Shown here: positions 1-7,395 of the stretch, one piece after another
Layout: each line of letters begins with the position of its first letter
How positions within the stretch are numbered: position 1 is the first letter of the stretch
Source: UBA1425 sp051881715
GTDB taxonomy: Bacteria > Bacillota > Clostridia > Oscillospirales > Acutalibacteraceae
Direction of reading: 5' to 3'
Length of the DNA: 33,278 nt
Assembly (NCBI GenBank): GCA_051881715.1
Contig: JBJEQK010000135.1
Coordinates: 1-33,278 of the forward strand
Translations under genes and position numbers: made by a program
The notes under the pieces: generated by a model
Seen by the model: the letters and a program-made list of their open reading frames with translations, nothing else
Told to the model about the DNA's origin: nothing
Databases searched by the model: none

Positions 1-10
1 TACAAAAGAT

Positions 11-64
11 ACAGCCCCGCTAATGCAGGAAATACCCTTGCACCAGCGGGGCTGTTTTGTTTTA
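11..64. terminator. Intrinsic terminator, probably bidirectional
   Basis: An 11-bp GC-rich perfect stem (positions 11-21 pairing with 45-55) encloses a 23-nt loop and is followed on the plus strand by a T-rich run. It would end a plus-strand gene left of the window. On the minus strand the stem lies just past the stop of the PHP gene and is followed by a shorter T-rich stretch, so it may serve that gene too. Confidence 0.75.
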
Positions 65-72
65 TTCTCTGT

Positions 73-1434
73 TTAATAGACCCACCAAATTCTGCCCCAA
101 AGCAGACCGCGGATCAAAAGCATGGGCGGTGTTAAACCGAACAGGAAGTTGAAGGCATTGACAAATCCACGCATAAACACGGAAGCGTCCACCACTGGAT
201 ATACGGGAATCTTTTGCAGTTCGATGTCCGGCGCCGTGATCGGGAACGCCTGCGAATACAGAATACCGCCCTTGCCCGTCAGCGTAAAACGGACATAACA
301 GCCGAGGCGGTCGCTGTAGTCGTCCAGATCGAGGGAGGTAATATCCTTGCCCTCGGCAATGATTTCGCCGTCCGAATACCAGCGAACGTAATCAAATTCT
401 TCGGCATCAAAGGAAATGCTGTCTGCCTCTTGATCAATATACAGCTTTGTAACTTTGGGCGGAGCGCCTTCGCCGACAAAATCTTCGCCCAAATCGGCTC
501 TTGCATACCGTCCAATGGAGAAGTATGCACCGGTTTCCAAACAGGTGCGGAAGGCGGAAAGAGAGTTTTCCGGCATACACATCATGGTAAATGCGCGGTC
601 GTACTCATCAATGTGGTGACCGTCTGTGAACGCAATGCAGGACACGTTGCGACCGTAGGGAATCGTGACCTTTAAAATCTCGTCCCACAAAATATAATCA
701 TACCGTGTACGGTTGTTTTTGCCGGAGTTGACGTCGATGGCCACGCAGGAATCGTAGTTCAAAAAAATATTTGCAAATTTGTTGATGTAGTACGGCTGTT
801 TTGCCATATCCGGGTCGTCTTCACAGCCGACATATTCTCCCGTATGGTCAAGAAAAGAGATGCCGCCGCGCTTGTCAGCCTGCTTGACGACGGTTTCGTA
901 GTCTCCGTAAACGCCCATTAACGCCTGCCCATAGTCGGAGAAAAAGGTATTGACATGGCAGTCATTGATCGGCGTTGCGCCGTTTGCTTCCATCGCACCG
1001 GTAATTTCCAGCATCCCGCGCCCGTCTCGACCAACGCCGGCTATGATTTCTGCTGCACGCTGTTCGGAAAGCGGCTCCAAAGCCTTTTGCTTGGAATTGC
1101 CGAACTTGACCATGCGGTAGATCGGCACGGTATTCGGAGAGTCGCTCGTCCACTCCTTGCCGAGGACGGCATGATCCGTGATGGCAAGAATGTCGTACCC
1201 CAGACGATAATGCTCCTCCACGCTTTCAGCGACCGTCGGCACGCCGTCGCTGACGTTGGTGTGGCTGTGCAAGGAAGCTTTGTATTGATCCCAGTTGTCC
1301 CAGTCCACCGCTTTGTACGGGTTTTCGATGGTGTAGTCGTGGTCAGTGTTGTCGGATTCGGCGTGCGCCATGGATGCAAAAGCCGAAAAAATCAAAGCTG
1401 TTGTCAAAAAAACAGCAAAGATCCTCTTCATCAT
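73..1434 (-). CDS. Exported PHP-domain metal-dependent hydrolase
   Basis: A 453-residue PHP (polymerase and histidinol phosphatase) superfamily protein, predicted to be a metal-dependent phosphoesterase acting outside the membrane. Residues 1-25 are a Sec signal peptide ending in AHA. PHP metal ligands are visible in order: HSH at 56-58, TDH at 86-88, a conserved CH at 159-160, DH at 196-197 and DGHH at 271-274. Residues 325-405 look like a beta-rich accessory domain. The last 35 residues form a hydrophobic, Trp-rich helix pair that could anchor the protein in the membrane. The start is a double Met preceded by AAGGAG at 8 nt spacing. It lies 17 nt downstream of a 32-residue ORF whose sequence resembles this C-terminal segment. 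The substrate is unknown; the family also contains histidinol phosphatases and nucleases. Confidence 0.85.
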   Translation of the reverse strand: MMKRIFAVFLTTALIFSAFASMAHAESDNTDHDYTIENPYKAVDWDNWDQYKASLHSHTNVSDGVPTVAESVEEHYRLGYDILAITDHAVLGKEWTSDSPNTVPIYRMVKFGNSKQKALEPLSEQRAAEIIAGVGRDGRGMLEITGAMEANGATPINDCHVNTFFSDYGQALMGVYGDYETVVKQADKRGGISFLDHTGEYVGCEDDPDMAKQPYYINKFANIFLNYDSCVAIDVNSGKNNRTRYDYILWDEILKVTIPYGRNVSCIAFTDGHHIDEYDRAFTMMCMPENSLSAFRTCLETGAYFSIGRYARADLGEDFVGEGAPPKVTKLYIDQEADSISFDAEEFDYVRWYSDGEIIAEGKDITSLDLDDYSDRLGCYVRFTLTGKGGILYSQAFPITAPDIELQKIPVYPVVDASVFMRGFVNAFNFLFGLTPPMLLIRGLLWGRIWWVY

Positions 1435-1451
1435 AACTTTTTCTCCTTAAT

Positions 1452-1550
1452 TTAAAATTTTTCCAGAAAAGCAGTAAGACGAACGATAAAATCAAAAATG
1501 CCAAAGTTAAACGAGCGGATCAGGTCGCGGAGAAAAACATTCAGATTCAT
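1452..1550 (-). CDS. 32-residue amphipathic micropeptide
   Basis: This short ORF has an AGGAGGTG ribosome binding site at about 1561-1568, roughly 12 nt before its ATG, and ends 17 nt before the PHP gene. The predicted peptide is rich in Phe, Leu, Ile and Arg and should form one amphipathic helix. Its VFLRDLIRSFNF segment (residues 5-16) aligns without gaps to VFMRGFVNAFNF near the C-terminus of the PHP protein (residues 419-430), with six identities and four conservative changes. This suggests duplication of a membrane-associated or partner-binding helix. The function is unknown. The strong ribosome site and operon position support real translation, but so short an ORF could also be a leader peptide controlling the downstream gene. 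Confidence 0.6.
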   Translation of the reverse strand: MNLNVFLRDLIRSFNFGIFDFIVRLTAFLEKF

Positions 1551-1574
1551 AAAGCTGACGCACCTCCTGAATAA

Positions 1575-1603
1575 ATAAAATAAGTTTATATGCAATACGT
1601 AAA
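1575..1603 (-). promoter_or_regulatory. Candidate promoter for micropeptide-PHP operon
   Basis: On the minus strand, TTTACG (1603-1598) is separated by 17 nt from TTTTAT (1580-1575) in a very AT-rich stretch ahead of the micropeptide. Both hexamers match the sigma-A consensus only partly, so the exact position is uncertain. Confidence 0.3.
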
Positions 1604-1628
1604 GAAGAAAGCTTTACAGATGTAAGGC
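1601..1628 (-). terminator. Weak intrinsic terminator after the BaiN-type gene
   Basis: Positions 1611-1628 form an imperfect palindrome (GCTTTACA / TGTAAGGC, one G-T pair, very short loop). On the minus strand it is followed by TTTCTTCTTT. It lies just after the stop codon of the flavoprotein gene, so it may end the tgt operon. Confidence 0.4.
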
Positions 1629-1637
1629 TTGTTCACT

Positions 1638-2876
1638 TTACGGCTTTGCCTGTGCGGAGCCGGCAAGAAAACCGGTGGAAAAGGCGATCTGGAGATTGTA
1701 CCCGCCGGTGTAGGCATCCACATCCATCACTTCTCCTGCAAAGTACAATCCCTTTACAAGCTTGGACTGCATCGTTTTGGGGTCAATTTCCGAAACCTTT
1801 ACACCGCCGGAGGTGACGATGGCCTCCTCCACAGGGCGAAAGTCCTTGACGGTGATGCGCAGATCCTTGAGCAGAGAGACCAATTGTTGCCGCTGTACCT
1901 TGGTGATCTGATTGACCTTGGTAGAGGCGGGAATCCCGGAAAGCTTCACCACAACAGGAACCAGCTTTTTCGGCAATAAGTCGTTGATTGCATTGATAAA
2001 ATTGCGGTTGAGGTTCTCGGAAAAATCTCTCTGCACCCGTTTGTCCAGCTGTTCGTGTGTCAGCGCAGGTTTTAAATCTATGGAAAGAATGTATCTTCCC
2101 TTTTCCATCGGTCGCATATGGGAGCTTGCCGAGAGAACAAGAGGCCCGGAAACGCCGAAATGGGTAAAGAGCATCTCCCCCAAATCGCTGAAGATGGTTT
2201 TATTTTTTTTGCTGTCGATGGCCTTTAAGCCGACATTGCGCAGGGAAAGTCCCATCAAATCACTGCAAAATCCTTCGTGTGCCACAAGAGGAACCAGCGA
2301 CGGCTTCGGCGCGATGATCGTGTGTCCAGCCTGTTCGGCAAAGCGGTAGCCGTCTCCCGTGGAGCCGGTAAGCGGGTAGGACAGTCCGCCGGTGGCGACA
2401 ATCACGCTGTCGCAGGCAATTCGGCTGCCGTTGTGCGTGAGGACGCCGGTGATTGCGCCGTCGTGCATTTCCAAGGATTCTGCTGCGGAGGTGACGATTT
2501 TCACGCCGTGTTCCACGGCATAGCGGGTCAGGGCTTCAGCGATATCGTGTGCACTGTCCGAGACAGGGAAGACGCGGCGACCGCGCTCCGTTTTCAGCGC
2601 AACGCCTAAATTTTCAAAAAAAGCTATGGTGTCCTGCGGACTAAAGGCAGTAAATGCAGAATATAAGAAACGTCCTCCCACAGGAACCTGTGCAATCAAT
2701 TCCTGCAAATCGGTGCAGTTGTTGGTTACGTTGCAGCGTCCTTTGCCGGTAATGCGCACCTTTTTGGCAAGTCTTTCATTTTTTTCTAAAAGTGTAACGG
2801 CACAGCCGTTTTCGGCTGCTGTGCCCGCCGCCATCAGTCCGGCGGCACCACCACCGATTACGATCACTTTGCGCAT
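1638..2876 (-). CDS. BaiN/HI0933-family FAD-dependent oxidoreductase
   Basis: A 412-residue cytoplasmic flavoprotein of the HI0933/YhiN/BaiN family. The N-terminal dinucleotide-binding motif GGGAAG (8-13) opens the FAD domain. The family signature KVRITGKGRCNVTN (39-52) follows, and near the C-terminus there is the FAD-contacting YTGGYNLQIAFSTG stretch. Length matches the family. The physiological reaction is poorly settled: one clostridial member was linked to bile-acid ring reduction, but most members occur where no bile-acid genes are present. No other bile-acid genes are visible here. The ATG is two bases past the stop of the preceding gene, and its GGAG ribosome site lies inside that gene, so it is co-translated as the third gene of the tgt operon. 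Confidence 0.85.
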   Translation of the reverse strand: MRKVIVIGGGAAGLMAAGTAAENGCAVTLLEKNERLAKKVRITGKGRCNVTNNCTDLQELIAQVPVGGRFLYSAFTAFSPQDTIAFFENLGVALKTERGRRVFPVSDSAHDIAEALTRYAVEHGVKIVTSAAESLEMHDGAITGVLTHNGSRIACDSVIVATGGLSYPLTGSTGDGYRFAEQAGHTIIAPKPSLVPLVAHEGFCSDLMGLSLRNVGLKAIDSKKNKTIFSDLGEMLFTHFGVSGPLVLSASSHMRPMEKGRYILSIDLKPALTHEQLDKRVQRDFSENLNRNFINAINDLLPKKLVPVVVKLSGIPASTKVNQITKVQRQQLVSLLKDLRITVKDFRPVEEAIVTSGGVKVSEIDPKTMQSKLVKGLYFAGEVMDVDAYTGGYNLQIAFSTGFLAGSAQAKP

Positions 2877-2877
2877 T

Positions 2878-3687
2878 TCAAATCTCCATCAATTTGTTGT
2901 AGGACAGGGTAAGGCTTTGCGTCGGCAGAACGCCCTTATTGGAAACCTCAAAGGTAAATATGCCGTCATAGTCCACCTCTTCCAAAGCCTTCATGATCTC
3001 ATGCCAGTTGTTTTTTCCGAGAAAAGGCAGCAGGTGCCGCTCGTCGATCATATCGTAATCGCTGGCGTGGACGGTAATAATCCGTTTGCCCAAAGCGCGA
3101 ATAAAATCCGGGTTGCTCTGCCTTAGGCTGTGGTTCATGTCGAAACACGCATACAAAGACGGGATTTCATGAAACAGCAGGGTCATTTCCTCGTGGATGT
3201 TGCAAAGACAGGTGCGGGGCAAATTTTCGATGGCAAGCTTGATGCCGTGTTCTTCGGCAATGCAGGCGAGCCGGTGCAGTGTATCTGCGGCATATTTCAT
3301 CCGTTCCCCGCGCTCAAATGCGTCGTACGGTTCGCCGCTGGGGTGCAGGACAGCGATGGGAATCCCCACCTGAGCACAGGCACGCAGCAGATCACCCTGA
3401 TAAGTGACGATGGCACTGCGCACACTCGCGTCACCGCTGGTGGGATCCATCTTTTTAAAGGGGCAGAAGGGGAGATGCACGGAAGAGACTTCGATGTCGT
3501 AGCTGTGTATTTCCCGCAGAATTTGTCCGGCGTTGTGTACAAAATCCACTTCGTCCCAAAAATCAGCGGAACCGTCGCTATATTCGATGTAGCGGATGCC
3601 TTCTTCGGACAGCGCCTGGTACAGTTCCTTGCCCGGCGCACTCCAACAGGTGGAAACACCGAGCGGCCAATTTTTTCTGTCTGTCAT
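2878..3687 (-). CDS. Sugar phosphate isomerase/epimerase-like TIM-barrel protein
   Basis: A 269-residue protein of the AP-endonuclease family 2 / xylose isomerase-like TIM barrel superfamily. Candidate metal ligands appear at the ends of successive beta strands: H71 (SVHLP), H115 (VLHPSG), E154 (AIENL), D183 and H186 (CFDMNHS), H207 (TVHASD) and E247 (TFEVSN). This set is typical of sugar or inositol isomerases/epimerases rather than of a proven endonuclease IV, which is longer and has more His ligands. The substrate cannot be assigned. It sits 9 nt after tgt and 1 nt before the flavoprotein gene, so it is the middle gene of an operon. Its ribosome site is only a weak GAGG. Confidence 0.8.
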   Translation of the reverse strand: MTDRKNWPLGVSTCWSAPGKELYQALSEEGIRYIEYSDGSADFWDEVDFVHNAGQILREIHSYDIEVSSVHLPFCPFKKMDPTSGDASVRSAIVTYQGDLLRACAQVGIPIAVLHPSGEPYDAFERGERMKYAADTLHRLACIAEEHGIKLAIENLPRTCLCNIHEEMTLLFHEIPSLYACFDMNHSLRQSNPDFIRALGKRIITVHASDYDMIDERHLLPFLGKNNWHEIMKALEEVDYDGIFTFEVSNKGVLPTQSLTLSYNKLMEI

Positions 3688-3696
3688 AGTAAAACC

Positions 3697-4827
3697 TCAA
3701 ATCCTTGTGTCTAACAGATCGACATACTTTTCTTTAAACTGCGTGAAGGTTCCGCTGTCCAGCGCATCCCGGATTTTCTGCATCAGTGTATTGTAGAAGT
3801 ACAGGTTGTGTTGTACGCACAGACGCATGGCAAGCATTTCCTTCGCCTTGAACAAATGGCGGATATAGGCGCGCGAGTGGACGCGGCAGGTCGGACAGTC
3901 GCAGGTGGGGTCAATGGGGGACATATCTTTTTCATACTTGGCGTTGTTCAGGTTAATGATGCCCTGCATGGTATTGAGATGTCCGTGCCTTGCGTTACGG
4001 CTGGGCATTACACAGTCAAAATAGTCGATCCCGCGGCTGACCGCTTCGAGAATATTGCCGGGTGTGCCGACGCCCATGAGGTAGCGGGGCTTGTTTTTGG
4101 GCATATACGGTTCCACAGCGGAGATGATACGGTACATCTCCTCCTTCGGCTCGCCGACAGCAAGTCCGCCGATGGCATAGCCGTCCAGATCCAGTGCGGC
4201 GATCTGACACATATTTTCGATCCGCAGCCGGTCATAGGTACATCCCTGATTGATTCCGAACAACATCTGGTTCGGATTGATCGTATCGTGGAGTGCGTTC
4301 AGGCGTGTCAGTTCCTCCTTGCAGCGGTGTAGCCAGCGCACCGTTCTTTCGCAGGATTTTTTTGCGTAATCCGGCGGAGCAGGATTTTCTACACACTCGT
4401 CAAAAGCCATGGCGATGGTGGAGCCGAGGTTCGACTGAATACGCATACTTTCCTCGGGTCCCATGAAGATGTGTCGCCCGTCCACGTGGGAGTTGAAGTA
4501 AACGCCCTCCTCTTTGATCTTTCGCAGAGAAGCGAGGGAAAAGACCTGAAATCCGCCGCTGTCCGTCAGGATCGGTCCGTCCCAATTTGTGAATCGGTGC
4601 AGGCCGCCCAGCTCCCGAATCAGCGCATCACCGGGACGAACGTGCAGATGGTAGGTGTTACAGAGCATCTGCTGACAGCCGATGGCTTTCAGGTCGCCGG
4701 CATCCAGCGCACCCTTGATCGCACCGCAGGTTGCCACGTTCTGAAACGCCGGGGTCTGCACCGTGCCGTGGGGTGTAATGAATTCGCCGCGGCGGGCGTT
4801 TCCTTCGGTTTGGATCAGTCGAAACAT
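3697..4827 (-). CDS. tgt: Queuine tRNA-ribosyltransferase (tRNA-guanine transglycosylase)
   Basis: This 376-residue enzyme exchanges guanine-34 for preQ1 in tRNAs with GUN anticodons, a step of queuosine synthesis. Visible hallmarks are the proton-acceptor region LTDSGGFQVFSL (D89), the nucleophile in FDCVMPSRNARHG (D271) and the zinc site CDCPTC (C309, C311, C314) with H340. Length is normal. The frame stays open 24 codons further upstream, but the ATG at 4827 is chosen because AAGGAGTG precedes it and the family N-terminus begins there. It leads an operon with the TIM-barrel and BaiN-type genes, which have no known link to tRNA. The partner queA is in the same window but in a separate operon about 12 kb away. 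Confidence 0.97.
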   Translation of the reverse strand: MFRLIQTEGNARRGEFITPHGTVQTPAFQNVATCGAIKGALDAGDLKAIGCQQMLCNTYHLHVRPGDALIRELGGLHRFTNWDGPILTDSGGFQVFSLASLRKIKEEGVYFNSHVDGRHIFMGPEESMRIQSNLGSTIAMAFDECVENPAPPDYAKKSCERTVRWLHRCKEELTRLNALHDTINPNQMLFGINQGCTYDRLRIENMCQIAALDLDGYAIGGLAVGEPKEEMYRIISAVEPYMPKNKPRYLMGVGTPGNILEAVSRGIDYFDCVMPSRNARHGHLNTMQGIINLNNAKYEKDMSPIDPTCDCPTCRVHSRAYIRHLFKAKEMLAMRLCVQHNLYFYNTLMQKIRDALDSGTFTQFKEKYVDLLDTRI

Positions 4828-4870
4828 AGCGCACTCCTTGTGTGGTGTATAGAAAACTTTGGATACATTT

Positions 4871-4899
4871 ACTATACAACATTGACACAATAAATGCAA
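4871..4899 (-). promoter_or_regulatory. Sigma-A-type promoter for tgt operon
   Basis: On the minus strand, TTGCAT (4899-4894) is followed after 17 nt by TATAGT (4876-4871). Transcription would start about 35 nt before the tgt ATG. Confidence 0.55.
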
Positions 4900-4995
4900 G
4901 AAATGGGAAACAATTTATTGAACCATTTTTTCTCGTATAAAAGTAAAAATTTTTTGGAAAAATATACGATAATGATTGTCTGTCACTTTAGAAAA

Positions 4996-5023
4996 TTTAC
5001 AATAATAGAATAAAAGATATAAT
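4996..5023 (+). promoter_or_regulatory. Sigma-A-type promoter for XRE-radical SAM cluster
   Basis: TTTACA (4996-5001) and a perfect TATAAT (5018-5023) are 16 nt apart, followed by a short leader and the GGAGGTGG ribosome site of the regulator gene. It is the only clear promoter before the three radical SAM genes. Confidence 0.7.
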
Positions 5024-5052
5024 AGACTATAGAAGAAAACGGAGGTGGAACC

Positions 5053-5397
5053 GTGGATTTATCGCTCAAAGAAATCGGGTCGCGCATTCGCAAAACGCGG
5101 GAAAGTCAAAATATTACGCAGTTTCAGCTGGCGGAGATGACCAACATCTCCCTGTCCCACATGAGCAATATCGAGACCGGAAGTACCAATTTCGGCGTGG
5201 ATATCCTTGTGCGACTTGCCGAAGCACTGCAGGTGTCCACAGACGCTCTTTTGAGACCCGATGTGCCGCAGGTTGCTGCGCTGTACGCAAAGGAGATGGA
5301 CGATCTGCTCTGCGGCAGAACGCCCGGGGAGATGCAGCTTTTAACCAAAATTTTGCGGGATGTCTGCACACTGCTGGATCAGAAAAAGGCAGACTGA
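5053..5397 (+). CDS. XRE/Cro-CI-type HTH transcriptional regulator
   Basis: A 114-residue cytoplasmic DNA-binding protein. Residues 7-66 form a complete HTH_3 (Cro/CI-type) domain: RIRKTRESQNITQFQLAE, then the recognition segment ISLSHMSNIETGST, then VDILVRLAEALQVSTDALL. Residues 70-114 look helical and may mediate dimerisation. Translation starts at GTG 5053, justified by a strong GGAGGTGG site 4-11 nt upstream and by the domain beginning immediately after. It is the first gene of a likely operon with three radical SAM genes and is separated from them by 64 nt containing an 18-bp palindrome. It may control that cluster, possibly by autoregulation. The ligand, if any, is not evident. Confidence 0.88.
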   Translation: MDLSLKEIGSRIRKTRESQNITQFQLAEMTNISLSHMSNIETGSTNFGVDILVRLAEALQVSTDALLRPDVPQVAALYAKEMDDLLCGRTPGEMQLLTKILRDVCTLLDQKKAD

Positions 5398-5426
5398 CCG
5401 GCACAGCTGTGTCGGATGAATTTTTT
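5398..5426 (+). promoter_or_regulatory. Palindrome plus T-run: operator or attenuator
   Basis: Directly after the regulator stop codon, CCGGCACAGCTGTGTCGG (5398-5415) is a palindrome with one mismatched pair. As RNA it can form a 7-bp stem with an AGCT loop, followed after 5 nt by six T residues. It could be a weak terminator reducing read-through into the radical SAM genes, or a DNA operator for the XRE protein. The sequence alone does not decide. Confidence 0.5.
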
Positions 5427-5461
5427 AGGATGATATTCAAGGGGTTCGGTGTTGGATACAT

Positions 5462-7390
5462 ATGAAACGTAACTTTTATCTTGTGCAGGCGGGATGTCTG
5501 TACGGCAATACATATTATCTTCCGTATGCCGTCGGAATGCTGGCCGCTTTTGCCCTGCAGGAGCCAAGCATTCATGACGCGTTTACGTGCAAACGGATCA
5601 TCTACAGTCTGGAAGATATCGACAAGAGTATCGACAGCTTGGAGGATCCGGCTTTTATCGGATTTTCCAATTCCATCTGGAACTACAACTACAATTTGGT
5701 GTACGCCGAAAAGGTGAAGCAGAGATTTCCGAACTGCGTCATCGAATTCGGCGGTCATCATGTGCCGCCCACGACAGAGTATCTGGATCGCTATCCCTTT
5801 ATTGATGTGCTGATCTATCGCAAGGGGGAAGAAGCATTTCGGGATGTTCTGCTCTCGATGCTTGGAAAAAAGTTCCTGTGCGATATCCCGAACATCGCCT
5901 ATCGTACATCGGACGGTACCGCTGTGCAAACGCCTTATGAGAAGATTACCATCTCGGACTATCCTTCGCCGTATCTGATGGGCGTGTTCGATGAAATTCT
6001 GCAAAACGGGGAATACCCCTTTTCCTGTGTGTTGGAGACCAATCGCGGATGTCCCTATGACTGCTGTTACTGCGACTGGGGCGAGCTCAATTCCAAAGTA
6101 CGTCTCTTCCCGCTGGAGAAAGTGTTTGCGGAGCTTTCCTGGATGGCGGCACATAAAATTGAATTTGTATACTGTGTAGACGCCAATTTCGGTATGTTTG
6201 AGCGGGACATGCGCATCGCCGAAAAGCTGGTCGAACTGAAAGAAACATTCGGCTATCCTAACCGCTTGCAGGTCTCCTACGCCAAAAATGAGCCGGAACG
6301 CGTATTTCATATCAACCGTCTGCTGGCGTCTCACGGCATCGGCAAAGGCGCAACACTGGCACTGCAAAGCCTTTCGGACGAAGTACTGCGCAACATCGGT
6401 CGCTCCAATATTTCCAAAGAGGAATATATGCGGCAGATCGCCCGCTATCGGGAACACGGCATATCGACCTATACGGAGCTGATCCTCGGTCTGCCGGGAG
6501 AAACGCTGGATTCATTTTGCCGCGGGCTGTGTCAGCTTTTGGAGTGGGGACAGCACAGCTCTGTGAGTGCCTATTACTGTGAGCTTTTGCCGAATTCCCG
6601 CTTGAGTGAGCCGCAAACCATGCAAAAGTTTCAGATTCAAACGATCTCCACAGCGCTCAACCAGTACCACTGCCAAAAGATGGATGATGTCCTTTCGGGC
6701 AAATCGAGCATCGTTGTGGGTACCTATTCCATGAGTACGCAGGATTGGATCGAAGCCAATCTTTTCTCCGTATTCGTGCAAAGTCTGCATCATTTCGGTC
6801 TCATGCAGTGTGCCGCCATGTATGTGCGCATGGAATGTGGCATCTCCTATTTTGATTTTTACTCGGCGCTGTATCATTTCATTCAGACCGAAACCGTGCT
6901 TTGCCGCTCTTTCTTTGACACTGTTTCCGAAACACTGCATCGGTTCGTGGACGGAAAAGGGGGACTAACCTACCAGAACGATGTATTCGGTCCAATCACT
7001 TATCCGCTGGAGGAGGCAGTGTTTCTGCTGTGTCTGTACCATGAGCCCACGTTCTACGAGGAGATGACAGCGTTCCTGCGGCGGTATATCGACGACGAAC
7101 AGCTGCTGCGGTCGCTGACAGACTACCAGCGAGCGGTCATTTTGAAGCCCGGTAAGCCGAAGTTCAGCGCCGCGTTCGACTATGATTTCTACGATTATTT
7201 CGACGCTGTTCTGGTCAATAGCCATCGGCCGCTTGTGCAAAAAAGTGTTCGCTATGCCTTTTCTTCCCCGTTCTGTACAAAGGATTGGGAAGAGTATGCC
7301 AAGGAGATCATCTGGTACGGTCGGCGAAATTGCCGCATGATGTTCTCCAGTGCGCCCAATAAGATCGAAGCCGAATTGGAATTGGGGTGA
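5462..7390 (+). CDS. B12-binding-like radical SAM protein, paralogue 1
   Basis: A 642-residue radical SAM enzyme of unknown substrate. Residues about 5-160 resemble the Rossmann-like cobalamin-binding domain of class B radical SAM proteins (FIGFSNS near 65-71, IEFGGHH near 94-100, IYRKGEEAF near 118-126), but no DxHxxG cobalamin-ligand motif is seen. The [4Fe-4S] motif is C197, C201, C204 within ETNRGCPYDCCYCDWG. The radical SAM barrel continues to about residue 400 (ILGLPGETLDSF). The last 240 residues are a domain I do not recognise, ending in EEYAKEIIWYGR (610-621). The ATG is matched to its paralogues' N-termini (MKNIY.VQ). Its ribosome site is weak (GGA, 6 nt before), and an 11-codon ORF ends on the ATG. 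Confidence 0.85.
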   Translation: MKRNFYLVQAGCLYGNTYYLPYAVGMLAAFALQEPSIHDAFTCKRIIYSLEDIDKSIDSLEDPAFIGFSNSIWNYNYNLVYAEKVKQRFPNCVIEFGGHHVPPTTEYLDRYPFIDVLIYRKGEEAFRDVLLSMLGKKFLCDIPNIAYRTSDGTAVQTPYEKITISDYPSPYLMGVFDEILQNGEYPFSCVLETNRGCPYDCCYCDWGELNSKVRLFPLEKVFAELSWMAAHKIEFVYCVDANFGMFERDMRIAEKLVELKETFGYPNRLQVSYAKNEPERVFHINRLLASHGIGKGATLALQSLSDEVLRNIGRSNISKEEYMRQIARYREHGISTYTELILGLPGETLDSFCRGLCQLLEWGQHSSVSAYYCELLPNSRLSEPQTMQKFQIQTISTALNQYHCQKMDDVLSGKSSIVVGTYSMSTQDWIEANLFSVFVQSLHHFGLMQCAAMYVRMECGISYFDFYSALYHFIQTETVLCRSFFDTVSETLHRFVDGKGGLTYQNDVFGPITYPLEEAVFLLCLYHEPTFYEEMTAFLRRYIDDEQLLRSLTDYQRAVILKPGKPKFSAAFDYDFYDYFDAVLVNSHRPLVQKSVRYAFSSPFCTKDWEEYAKEIIWYGRRNCRMMFSSAPNKIEAELELG

Positions 7391-7395
7391 TTTCG

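Noticed and set aside
4828..4899. 24-codon N-terminal extension of tgt
   Set aside because: The extension covers the promoter region, and a good AAGGAGTG site supports the start at 4827.
7387..7395. GTG at 7387 as start of radical SAM paralogue 2
   Set aside because: It overlaps the stop of paralogue 1 and the GGGGTG ribosome site; the GTG at 7396 aligns with the paralogues' N-termini.
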